64,000 nucleotides of DNA from Trileptium ribeirensis (taxonomy: Eukaryota; Nematoda; Enoplea; Enoplida; Thoracostomopsidae). Both the position numbers and the translations under genes were made by a program. Positions 50,330 through 59,472 of this stretch are shown one piece after another; the stretch's first letter is position 1; each line of letters begins with the position of its first letter. Under the pieces are notes generated by a model. It saw only the letters and a program-made list of their open reading frames with translations. It was not told the DNA's origin and made no database searches. The stretch spans positions 52,044-116,043 of the forward strand of contig JASANE010027982.1 in NCBI GenBank assembly GCA_030248225.1, given 5' to 3'.

Positions 50330-50430
50330 AGTTGAATACAAATAAATTGTTTCTACGGAGCATGTTGATTTTGGGGAGTGACACTTATTGCTGATTCACA
50401 GAATAATGCGTCCATCTACTCGAAAAATTT

Positions 50431-50458
50431 TGTTACATACGACATGTCGTATGTAACA
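50431..50458. repeat. Perfect 28-bp palindrome
   Basis: The half-site TGTTACATACGACA is followed by its exact reverse complement TGTCGTATGTAACA. In the right arm the equivalent at about 58931-58958 is no longer perfect. Confidence 0.85.
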
Positions 50459-50486
50459 CTGGTACATAGAATTCTACGAAAATCCA

Positions 50487-50627
50487 CTCCAGTTTGCTAT
50501 TGGTGCCCGCTACCAGTTTGATATTGGTCCCCTTCCAATTTGATATTGGTGCCCCCTCCAGTTTGATAGTGGTGCTCCCCTCCAGTTTGATATTGGTGCC
50601 CCCTACAGTTTTGATATTGGTGCCCCC
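50487..50627 (+). repeat. Minisatellite CCAGTTTGATATTGGTGCCC, about six copies
   Basis: Units of about 23 bp (CCAGTTTGATATTGGTGCCC plus CCT) with small changes run straight into the first BEL LTR. The same unit forms the spacer at 54770-54890 and, inverted, 58763-58910. Confidence 0.88.
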
Positions 50628-51269
50628 TGTCATGAAATTCATGAGTTAAATTGTATTTTTCGCAAGACTACTATTAATCGCAAGTTTTATTCGGTTAATA
50701 TGTTCGACTTCCTGTTATCTAATTGTTAAACGGTTCTTTCGGCGTGTATTTATTGTTCCAGGATCCGCGACACGAGTATCAGATGGACGCCCGAGCGTAG
50801 CTGCTTCGAGGTTCATCAGGCTCATTCTCATTACCTGTAATATCTTCAGAGTATTAATAAGTATATAATGTACAATTGATCGTCACCATCGTAATCCGGA
50901 TCGTCATCATCACCATCACATCATCAACCCTACCAATCGTACTATCGTCGCATCGAACATCATCATTCATCACGTTTGTTACTAACTGTATTGGCACTGT
51001 CATATTCACTGTAAACTACATCAGCATCAACATATTTACCACTATCTTCACCGGCATCATCACGTCAACCACCTGAACGACATCCACGTCCGTCGCCACT
51101 TGCACTTGCACCACAACATAGCTTCCATCGATACCGCTGAGGCATCGGAGAAGAGAATTTCGGCGTTCATCGTTGCTGTCAACAACCCAATTGCACTCAG
51201 AATAAGGATTGACACCGCCATCGTTTTCCGGTGAGCAATTGAACATATTTATTGTTATTTTCCACGACA
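50628..51269 (+). repeat. BEL/Pao LTR 1 (642 bp)
   Basis: Begins TGTCATGAAATTC and ends TTTTCCACGACA (TG...CA with TGTC/GACA). It is preceded by CCCCC, which also follows LTR 3, a 5-bp duplication. TGGCGC shortly after (51277-51282) could be part of a primer-binding site. Confidence 0.88.
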
Positions 51270-52378
51270 GGAAAATTGGCGCACTGAGTATTTGAACCAT
51301 ACAGCAGAATGGCTTTTCTCGTAGCAGATCGGGTTTGATTCGTCAAACCATTGGTGGCAGAAAGGGTCGTCTCCAAAATTTGATTGACAGTGGCGCAGCG
51401 ATCATTGGGGAAGCAAGGAAGTTGAAGGATATCGATTTCGATAACAAATTAATACAACAAACTGTGGATAATGCTGAAACGCTATCGGCTAAATTATCAG
51501 CCGCTGTGGAGTCGTTGGGCCGAGATCGTAAGGAATGGCAAGATTTGATTGAGAACCTTTCTGACGCGGACGTTGTTGCCGAGGAATTGGAATATCAGAA
51601 ATTCGTTCAAAAGGAAGACAATTTCATAGCCGTCATGGATACAGCACAGGAACAAATTATCTTGCTACATGCACTAGTGAAACGACTGCAGCCAACAGTT
51701 ATTCCTGCAGCTCAAGGTAACGATCATCCCAATAAGTATCAGTCGTCAGTGAAGCTTCCGAAACTATCCTTACCAGAGTTTGATGGGACCAAACACAGTT
51801 GGAACCAGTTTTGGTCACTGTTTAAGTTGAACATACATGAAGCTGCCAACTTGAAATCAGTTGAAAAGCTAACATATTTACTCAGTTTGTTAAAAGGTCC
51901 TGCGCTTGCAACTGTGAGTGGATTGGACACTTGTACCCGATCGAAATTCCAACTGGTAGTAACACCGTGAACATCGTAACAAGTGAATCAGAACGATATG
52001 ATAATAATAATAACAATAATAATAATACTAATAATAATAATTATTATTATTGTAATAATTGTGATGGTATGGATAGCAAGAGTGATGAACGTTCTGGTGA
52101 CCTCGCTGGAAGTAACGATGATTTTGATTTATCTGGGCCCTTTGACGGGTTTACAAGAGATGAAGTCGAAACTGCTGAGCGGGCTGTCGAGTTTATATCA
52201 ACCGTCTGTGACTTTCAACAACTTTCTGTAGTAGCCCGACAGAATATAATGAACCAACTCCAGTAACACCTAATTTCACGCAAATAACATTATAAGTTAC
52301 AAAGCAAACATTTATTATCTCAATCTGCCATAAAACTAAACCGTTCTTAGTATTATTCCAACTTTCTTGTCGCCGGAG
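51270..52378 (+). pseudogene. BEL/Pao internal region 1, gag fragment with 2-bp frameshift
   Basis: The start codon at 51309 is followed by two extra T relative to the second copy, so the frame stops after eight codons. From 51335 the frame matches copy 2. It carries the DUF1759-like Pao gag block (SVKLPKLSLPEFDGTKHSW, NQFWSLFKLNIHEAANLKS, VEKLTYLLSLLKGPALATV). It breaks off after VSGL, then joins unrelated sequence; the C-terminal part of gag and all of pol are absent. Confidence 0.82.
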
Positions 52379-53020
52379 TGTCATGAAATTCATGAGTTAA
52401 ATTGTATTTTTCGCAAGACTACTATTAATCGCAAGTTTTATTCGGTTAATATGTTCGACTTCCTGTTATCTAATTGTTAAACGGTTCTTTCGGCGTGTAT
52501 TTATTGTTCCAGGATCCGCGACACGAGTATCAGATGGACGCCCGAGCGTAGCTGCTTCGAGGTTCATCAGGCTCGTTCTCATTACCTGTAATATCTTCAG
52601 AGTATTAATAAGTATATAATGTACAATTGATCGTCACCATCGTAATCCGGATCGTCATCATCACCATCACATCATCAACCCTACCAATCGTACTATCGTC
52701 GCATCGAACATCATCATTCATCACGTTTGTTACTAACTGTATTGGCACTGTCATATTCACTGTAAACTACATCAGCATCAACATATTTACCACTATCTTC
52801 ACCGGCATCATCACGTGAACCACCTGAACGACATCCACGTCCGTCGCCACTTGCACTTGCACCACAGCATAGCTTCCATCGATACCGCTGAGGCATCGGA
52901 GAAGAGAATTTCGGCGTTCATCGTTGCTGTCAACAACCCAATTGCACTCAGAATAAGGATTGACACCGCCATCGTTTTCCGGTGAGCAATTGAACATATT
53001 TATTGTTATTTTCCACGACA
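52379..53020 (+). repeat. BEL/Pao LTR 2 (642 bp)
   Basis: Same ends as LTR 1. It carries three private bases compared with LTRs 1 and 3 (near 52575, 52817 and 52867). Confidence 0.88.
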
Positions 53021-53059
53021 GGAAAATTGGCGCACTGAGTATTTGAACCATACAGCAGA

Positions 53060-53719
53060 ATGGCTTCTCGTAGCAGATCGGGTTTGATTCGTCAAACCAT
53101 TGGTGGCAGAAAGGGTCGTCTCCAAAATTTGATTGACAGTGGCGCAGCGATCATTGGGGAAGCAAGGAAGTTGAAGGATATCGATTTCGATAACAAATTA
53201 ATACAACAAACTGTGGATAATGCTGAAACGCTATCGGCTAAATTATCAGCCGCTGTGGAGTCGTTGGGCCGAGATCGTAAGGAATGGCAAGATTTGATTG
53301 AGAACCTTTCTGACGCGGACGTTGTTGCCGAGGAATTGGAATATCAGAAATTCGTTCAAAAGGAAGACAATTTCATAGCCGTCATGGATACAGCACAGGA
53401 ACAAATTATCTTGCTACATGCACTAGTGAAACGACTGCAGCCAACAGTTATTCCTGCAGCTCAAGGTAACGATCATCCCAATAAGTATCAGTCGTCAGTG
53501 AAGCTTCCGAAACTATCCTTACCAGAGTTTGATGGGACCAAACACAGTTGGAACCAGTTTTGGTCACTGTTTAAGTTGAACATACATGAAGCTGCCAACT
53601 TGAAATCAGTTGAAAAGCTAACATATTTACTCAGTTTGTTAAAAGGTCCTGCGCTTGCAACTGTGAGTGGATTGGACACTTGTACCCGATCGAAATTCCA
53701 ACTGGTAGTAACACCGTGA
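53060..53719 (+). CDS. Truncated BEL/Pao gag (219 aa)
   Basis: Starts MASRSRSGLIRQTIGGRKGR, 40 bp after the LTR. Residues about 20-125 are helical and coiled-coil-like (NAETLSAKLSAAVESLGRD). Residues about 145-205 are the DUF1759 core with KLPKLSLPEFDG, W..FW..F, and YLLSLLKGPA. In the family this capsid-type protein packages the element RNA. The family core normally continues with a longer domain and zinc knuckles; here it ends 14 residues later. Start chosen because it is the first ATG after the LTR and is intact in this copy only. Confidence 0.82.
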   Translation: MASRSRSGLIRQTIGGRKGRLQNLIDSGAAIIGEARKLKDIDFDNKLIQQTVDNAETLSAKLSAAVESLGRDRKEWQDLIENLSDADVVAEELEYQKFVQKEDNFIAVMDTAQEQIILLHALVKRLQPTVIPAAQGNDHPNKYQSSVKLPKLSLPEFDGTKHSWNQFWSLFKLNIHEAANLKSVEKLTYLLSLLKGPALATVSGLDTCTRSKFQLVVTP

Positions 53720-54015
53720 ACATCGTAACAAGTGAATCAGAACGATATGATAATAATAATAACAATAATAATAATACTAATAATAATAATTATTATTATT
53801 GTAATAATTGTGATGGTATGGATAGCAAGAGTGATGAACGTTCTGGTGACCTCGCTGGAAGTAACGATGATTTTGATTTATCTGGGCCCTTTGACGGGTT
53901 TACAAGAGATGAAGTCGAAACTGCTGAGCGGGCTGTCGAGTTCATATCAACCGTCTGTGACTTTCAACAACTTTCTGTAGTAGCCCGACAGAATATAATG
54001 AACCAACTCCAGTAA
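53680..54015 (+). CDS. Second BEL internal open frame with poly-Asn tract, unassigned
   Basis: A plus frame overlapping the gag end encodes YPIEIPTGSNTVNIVTSESE, an Asn run from an expanded AAT microsatellite, and SGPFDGFTRDEVETAERA then VEFISTVCDFQQLSVVARQN. The last part is also kept in the inverted copies. It may be a remnant of the 3' coding end of the parent element. The same frame is at 51931-52266. Confidence 0.4.
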   Translation: MYPIEIPTGSNTVNIVTSESERYDNNNNNNNNTNNNNYYYCNNCDGMDSKSDERSGDLAGSNDDFDLSGPFDGFTRDEVETAERAVEFISTVCDFQQLSVVARQNIMNQLQ

Positions 54016-54127
54016 CACCTAATTTCACGCAAATAACATTATAAGTTACAAAGCAAACATTTATTATCTCAATCTGCCATAAAACTAAACCGTTCTTAGT
54101 ATTATTCCAACTTTCTTGTCGCCGGAG

Positions 54128-54769
54128 TGTCATGAAATTCATGAGTTAAATTGTATTTTTCGCAAGACTACTATTAATCGCAAGTTTTATTCGGTTAATA
54201 TGTTCGACTTCCTGTTATCTAATTGTTAAACGGTTCTTTCGGCGTGTATTTATTGTTCCAGGATCCGCGACACGAGTATCAGATGGACGCCCGAGCGTAG
54301 CTGCTTCGAGGTTCATCAGGCTCATTCTCATTACCTGTAATATCTTCAGAGTATTAATAAGTATATAATGTACAATTGATCGTCACCATCGTAATCCGGA
54401 TCGTCATCATCACCATCACATCATCAACCCTACCAATCGTACTATCGTCGCATCGAACATCATCATTCATCACGTTTGTTACTAACTGTATTGGCACTGT
54501 CATATTCACTGTAAACTACATCAGCATCAACATATTTACCACTATCTTCACCGGCATCATCACGTCAACCACCTGAACGACATCCACGTCCGTCGCCACT
54601 TGCACTTGCACCACAACATAGCTTCCATCGATACCGCTGAGGCATCGGAGAAGAGAATTTCGGCGTTCATCGTTGCTGTCAACAACCCAATTGCACTCAG
54701 AATAAGGATTGACACCGCCATCGTTTTCCGGTGAACAATTGAACATATTTATTGTTATTTTCCACGACA
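54128..54769 (+). repeat. BEL/Pao LTR 3 (642 bp)
   Basis: Full LTR ending exactly at CACGACA, followed by CCCCC and the minisatellite. It closes the plus-strand array. Confidence 0.88.
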
Positions 54770-54890
54770 CCCCCCTCCAGTTTGATATTAATGCCCCTCT
54801 CCAGTTTGATAATGGTGCGCCCCTCCAGTGTGATATTGGTGCCCTTCCAGTTTGATATTGGCCCCTCCAGTTTGATATTGTTATCCCCTG
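54770..54890. repeat. Minisatellite spacer at the palindrome centre
   Basis: Five or six CCCCTCCAGTTTGATATTGG-type units separate the plus-strand and minus-strand BEL arrays. Confidence 0.8.
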
Positions 54891-55157
54891 TTACGATGGT
54901 GACGATCAATTCTACATTATATACTTATTAACCCTCTGAAGATATTACAGGTAATGAGAATGAGCCTGATGAACCTCGAAGCAGCTATGCTTGGGCGTCC
55001 ATCTGATACTCGTGTCGCGGATCCTAGAACAATAACCACACGCCGAAGTAACCGTTTAACAATTAGATAACAGGAAGTCGAACATATTAACCGAATAAAA
55101 CTTGCGATTAATAGTAGTCTTGCGACAACCTCAATTTAACTCATGAATTTCATGGCA
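54891..55157 (-). repeat. Truncated BEL/Pao LTR (inverted array, innermost)
   Basis: Minus-strand LTR beginning at 55157 (TG(C)CATGAAATTC with one change) and lost after about 267 bp, where the minisatellite begins. Confidence 0.75.
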
Positions 55158-56345
55158 ATCACGCGACAATAAAGTTGGAATAATACTAAGAACGGTTTAG
55201 TTTGATGGCAGATTGAGATAATACATGTTTGCTCCAGTAACTTATAATGTAATCCTTCAGTGAAATTAGGTGTTACTGGAGTTGGTTCATTATATTCTGT
55301 CGGGCTACTACAGAAAGTTGTTGAAAGTCACAGACGGTTGATATGAACGCAGCTGTCCCCTTAGCAGTTTCGACTTCAATTATTGTATACCCGTCAAAGG
55401 GCCCAGTTAAATCAAATTCCTCGATACCTCCGTAACGGATAGTCACCAGAACCTCCATCAGTCTTGATATTGATGCCATACCATCACAATGATTAATATA
55501 ATAAATAATTATTATTATTAGTATTATTATTATTGTTATTATTGGTATCATTTCAGTTCTGATTCACTTGTTACGATGTTCACGGTGTTACTACCAGCTT
55601 GGAATTTCGATTGGGTACAAGTGACCAATCCAGTTTCACAGCTTACGTAAGTGAAGGAACTTTTAAGCAAACTGAGTAAAAATACGTATTGCTTTTCAAA
55701 CTGGATTTCACCAATATCTGGAAGCTTGAGGGTGTATGTTCAACTTAAACAGTGACCAAACTGTTCCAACTGTGTTTGGTGCCCATCAAACACTGGTAAG
55801 CATAGCATCGGAAGCTATCACTGACGACTGATACTTATTGGAGAGGGTCAATACCTAAGCCGGAGGAGATCAACTGTTGGAATATCAGTCGTTTAACTAG
55901 TGGAGGTAACAAGATCAATTTGATCCTGGAGGGGCCAATATCAATGTGAAGGCGATGACCAATTATCATACTTTGGATACGAATTTTGATATTTCCAATT
56001 CCTACGGGAATCAAATCGGCAACCAATAAAGGGTGTCAATCAAATCTTTCCAACTGCTTAGGTATCAGCAGGCACAACGTCTCAACAGCGGCTGATAATT
56101 TAGCCGATAGCGTTTCTAGCTATCTATCCACAGTTTGTTGTATTAATTTCCTTTTTTTTGTTATCGAAATCGATATCCTTTCCAACTTCCTCGCTTCCCC
56201 AACTATCAAGCTGCGCCAGTGTCCAATATCAAATTTTAAGGGCATCATTTATCACACTCAAGGGGTTGACGATTATGAAACCCGATCTGCTACTAGAAGG
56301 CATTCTGCTAGCATATGGTTAAAATACTCAGTGGGCCAATTTTCC
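55158..56345 (-). pseudogene. Inverted BEL/Pao internal region, heavily diverged
   Basis: The order matches the plus-strand internal regions (VRQ/NIMNQLQ end near 55275, AAT tract near 55505-55550, gag pieces up to 56330). Many indels destroy every frame. A minisatellite-like GGAGGGGCCAATATCA phrase is inserted near 55925. Confidence 0.75.
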
Positions 56346-56995
56346 TGTCGTGGAAAATAACAATAAATATGTTCAATTGTTTACCGGAAAACGATGGCGG
56401 TGTCAATCCTTATTCCGAAGTGCAATTGGGTTGTTGACAGCAACGATGAACGCCGAAATTCTTTTTTCCGATGCTTCAGCGGTATCGATGGAAGCTATGT
56501 TGTGGTGCAAGTGCAAGTGGTGAATGGACGTGGATGTCGTTCAGGTGGTTCATGTGATGATGCCGGTGAAGATAGTGGTAAATATGTTGATGCTGATGTA
56601 GTTTACAGTGAATATGACAGTGCCAATACAGTTAGTAACAAACGTGATGAATGATGATGTTCGATGCGACGATAGTACGATTGGTAGGGTTGATGATGTG
56701 ATGGTGATGATGACGATCCGGATTACGATGGTGACGATCAATTCTACGGGATTATATACTTATTAAATACTCTGAAGATATTACAGGTAAGGGGAATGAG
56801 CCAATGATGAACCTCGAAGCAGCTACGCTCGGGCGTCCATCTGATACTCGTGTCGCGGATCCTGTAACAATAAAGACACGCCGAAAGAACCGTTTAACAA
56901 TTAGAAAACAGGAAGTCGAACATATTAACCGAATAAAACTTGCGATTAATAGTAGTCTTGCGAAAAATAAAATTTAACTCATGAATTTCATGACA
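56346..56995 (-). repeat. BEL/Pao LTR, inverted array, middle
   Basis: Starts at 56995 (TGTCATGAAATTC on minus) and ends at 56346 (CACGACA). About 650 bp with several small indels. Confidence 0.85.
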
Positions 56996-58113
56996 CTCCG
57001 GCGACAAGAAAGTTGGAATAATACTAAGAACGGTTTAGTTTTATGGCAGATTGAGATAATAAATGTTTGCTCTTGTAAGTTATAAATGTTATTTGCGTGA
57101 AATTAGGTGTTACTGGAGTTGGTTCACTGTATTCTGTCGGGCTACTACAGAAAGTTGTTGAAAGTCACAGACGGTTGATATAAACTCGACAGCCCGCTCA
57201 GCAGTTTCGACTTCATCTCTTGTAAAACCGTCAAAGGGCCCAGATAAATCAAAATCATCGTTACTTCCAGCGAGGTCACCAGAACGTTCATCACTCTTGC
57301 TATCCATACCATCACAATTATTACAATAATAATAATTATTATTATTAGTATTATTATTATTGTTATTATTATTATCATTATATCGTCCTCATTCTCACTT
57401 GTTACGATGTTCACGGTGTTACTACCAGTTGGAATTTCGATCGGGTACAAGTGTCCAATCCACTCACAGTTGCAAGCGCAGGACCTTTTAACAAACTGAG
57501 AAAATATGTTAGCTTTTCAACTGATTTCAAGTTGGCAGCTTCGATGTAATGTTCAACTTAAACAGTGACCAAAACTGGTTCCAACTGGGTTTGGTCCCAT
57601 CAAAACTCTGGTAAGGATAGTTTTGGAAGCTTCACTGACGACTGATACTTATTGGGATGATCGTTACCTTGAGCTGCAGGAATAACTGTTGGCTGCAGTC
57701 GTTTCACTAGTGCATGTAGCAAGATAATTTGTTCCTGTGCTGTATCCATGACGGCTATTAAATTGTCTTCCTTTTGAACGAATTTCCGATATTCCAATTC
57801 CTCGGCAACAACGTCCGCGTCAGAAAGGTTCTCAATCAAATCTTGCCATTCCTTACGATCTCGGCCCAACTACTCCACAGCGGCTGATAATTCAGCCGAT
57901 AGCGTTTCAGCATTATCCACAGTTTGTTGTATTAATTTGTTATCGAAATCAATACCCTCCAAACTCCCTGCTTCCCCAATTATCGCTGCGCCACTGTCAA
58001 TCAAATTTTGGAGACGACCCTTTCTGCCACCAATGGTTTGAGGAATCAAACCCGATCTGCTACTGAGAAGCCATTCTGCTGTATGGTTCAAATACTCAGT
58101 GCGCCAATTTTCC
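56996..58113 (-). pseudogene. Inverted BEL/Pao internal region with interrupted gag
   Basis: Gag reads on minus from about 58085 but has a stop near 57870 and changes at the start codon region (SSRSGLIPQTIGGRKGR). The frame ends early near 57600. The AAT tract is at 57318-57375. Confidence 0.82.
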
Positions 58114-58762
58114 TGTCGTGGAAAATAACAAATAAATATGTTCAATTGCTCACCGGAAAACGATGGTGTGTGTGAATCCTTATTCTGAGTGCAATTGGGG
58201 GTTGTTGACAGCAACGATGAACGCCTGAAATTCTCTTCTCCGATGCCTCAGTGGTATTGATGGAAGTCATGTTGTGGTGCAAGTGCAAGTGGCGACGGAC
58301 GTGGATGTCGTTCAGGTGGTTCACGTGATGATGCCGGTGAAGATAGTGGTAAATATGTTGATGCTGATGTAGTTTACAGTGAATATGACAGTGCCAATAC
58401 AGTTAGTAACAAACGTGATGAATGATGATGTTCGATGCGACGATAGTACGATTGGTAGGGTTGATGATGTGATGGTGATGATGACGATCCGGATTACGAT
58501 GGTGACGATCAATTGTACATTATATACTTATTAATACTCTGAAGATATTACAGGTAATGAGAATGAGCCTGATGAACCTCTGAAAGCAGCTACGCTCGGG
58601 CGTCCATCTGATACTCGTGTCGCGGATCCTGGAACACCCCCCACACGCCGAAAGAACCGTTTAACAATTAGATAACAGGAAGTTGAACATATTAACCTAA
58701 TAAAACTTGCGATTAATAGTAGTCTTGCGAAAAATACAATTTAACTCATGAATTTCATGACA
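58114..58762 (-). repeat. BEL/Pao LTR, inverted array, outer
   Basis: Starts at 58762 next to GGGGG plus inverted minisatellite, exactly mirroring the junction at 50628. Ends CACGACA at 58114. Confidence 0.87.
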
Positions 58763-59061
58763 GGGGGCACCAATATCAAAACTGTAGGGGGCACCAATAT
58801 CAAACTGGAGGGGAGCACCATTATCAGACTGGCGGGGGGCACCAACTTCAAATTGGAAGGGGACCAATATCAAACTCGTAGCGGGCACCAATAGCAAACT
58901 GGAGTGGATTTTTGAAGAATTCTATGTACCAGTGTTACATACGACATGTCGTATGCAAAAAAATTTTTCGAGTAGATGGACGCATTATTCTGTGAATCAG
59001 CAATATTTGTTACTCTCCTAAATCAACATGCTCCGTAGAAACAATTTATTTGTATTCAACT

Positions 59062-59472
59062 CTGGGCTTTCCATTCGCTGAAAATTTTGCCAGGGGGCAT
59101 GAACCAGGGGCCCCCTGGTTCCGAACCGGGGGGCGCCCGATTTTGCCAGGGGGCATTTTGCCAAGAGAAAAACGGTTAAAAATCGTGTCAGAAACACTGT
59201 CAAAACGCTTTTGATGGAGAGAAAAAAAGATTTTGAAGCAAATTTTAACTTATTTTGCGAAATTTTTGGCTTCAGAACACAATTTTAGCACAAATACTGA
59301 TCAAATTTTACATACTTTGGGCCCATTGGAAACAAAAAATTTGCCTAGCGGCAACGAACCAAGAGGAAGCCCAAAATTTTGCCAGGGGGCACGAACCGGG
59401 GGCACCTGTTTTGAATCAGGGGGAACCGAAAAATGCCAGGGCCCCCCACCCCCCCCAATTTGGAGTGCCCAG
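59062..59472. mobile_element. MITE of the CTGGGCTCTCC family, right-arm copy
   Basis: The ends CTGGGCTTTCC and GGAGTGCCCAG are inverted with mismatches. It differs from its left-arm partner by more substitutions and indels (411 versus 386 bp) than the surrounding arm does. Confidence 0.68.

Larger units (their letters stand above)
45443..50627 (+). repeat. Left arm of giant inverted repeat
   Basis: Every segment read here reappears as reverse complement in 58763-64000, for example 45443-45530 against the last 90 bases of the window, and 48400-48650 against 60780-61030. Much of 47.5-49.7 kb is near identical; 46.9-47.3 kb and 49.9-50.35 kb differ by scattered substitutions and indels. The arm contains the candidate TONSL exon at 47381-47460, a MITE and a minisatellite. 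The left boundary may be slightly left of 45443, because the matching right arm is cut by the window end. Confidence 0.93.
53021..54127 (+). mobile_element. BEL/Pao internal region 2
   Basis: Almost identical to internal region 1, without the 2-bp insertion. At 1.1 kb it is far shorter than the 5-7 kb of a full BEL/Pao element, so the array is a deletion derivative. Confidence 0.85.

Noticed and set aside
51983..52231. Poly-Ile frame over the AAT tract
   Set aside because: Alternate-frame reading of the microsatellite; the Asn frame is equally open and neither is proven.
52627..52818. Conserved open frame in LTR sequence (also at 50876, 54376, 56550 and 58321)
   Set aside because: It lies wholly inside LTR copies and has low-complexity Ile/Thr composition; it recurs because the LTR recurs.
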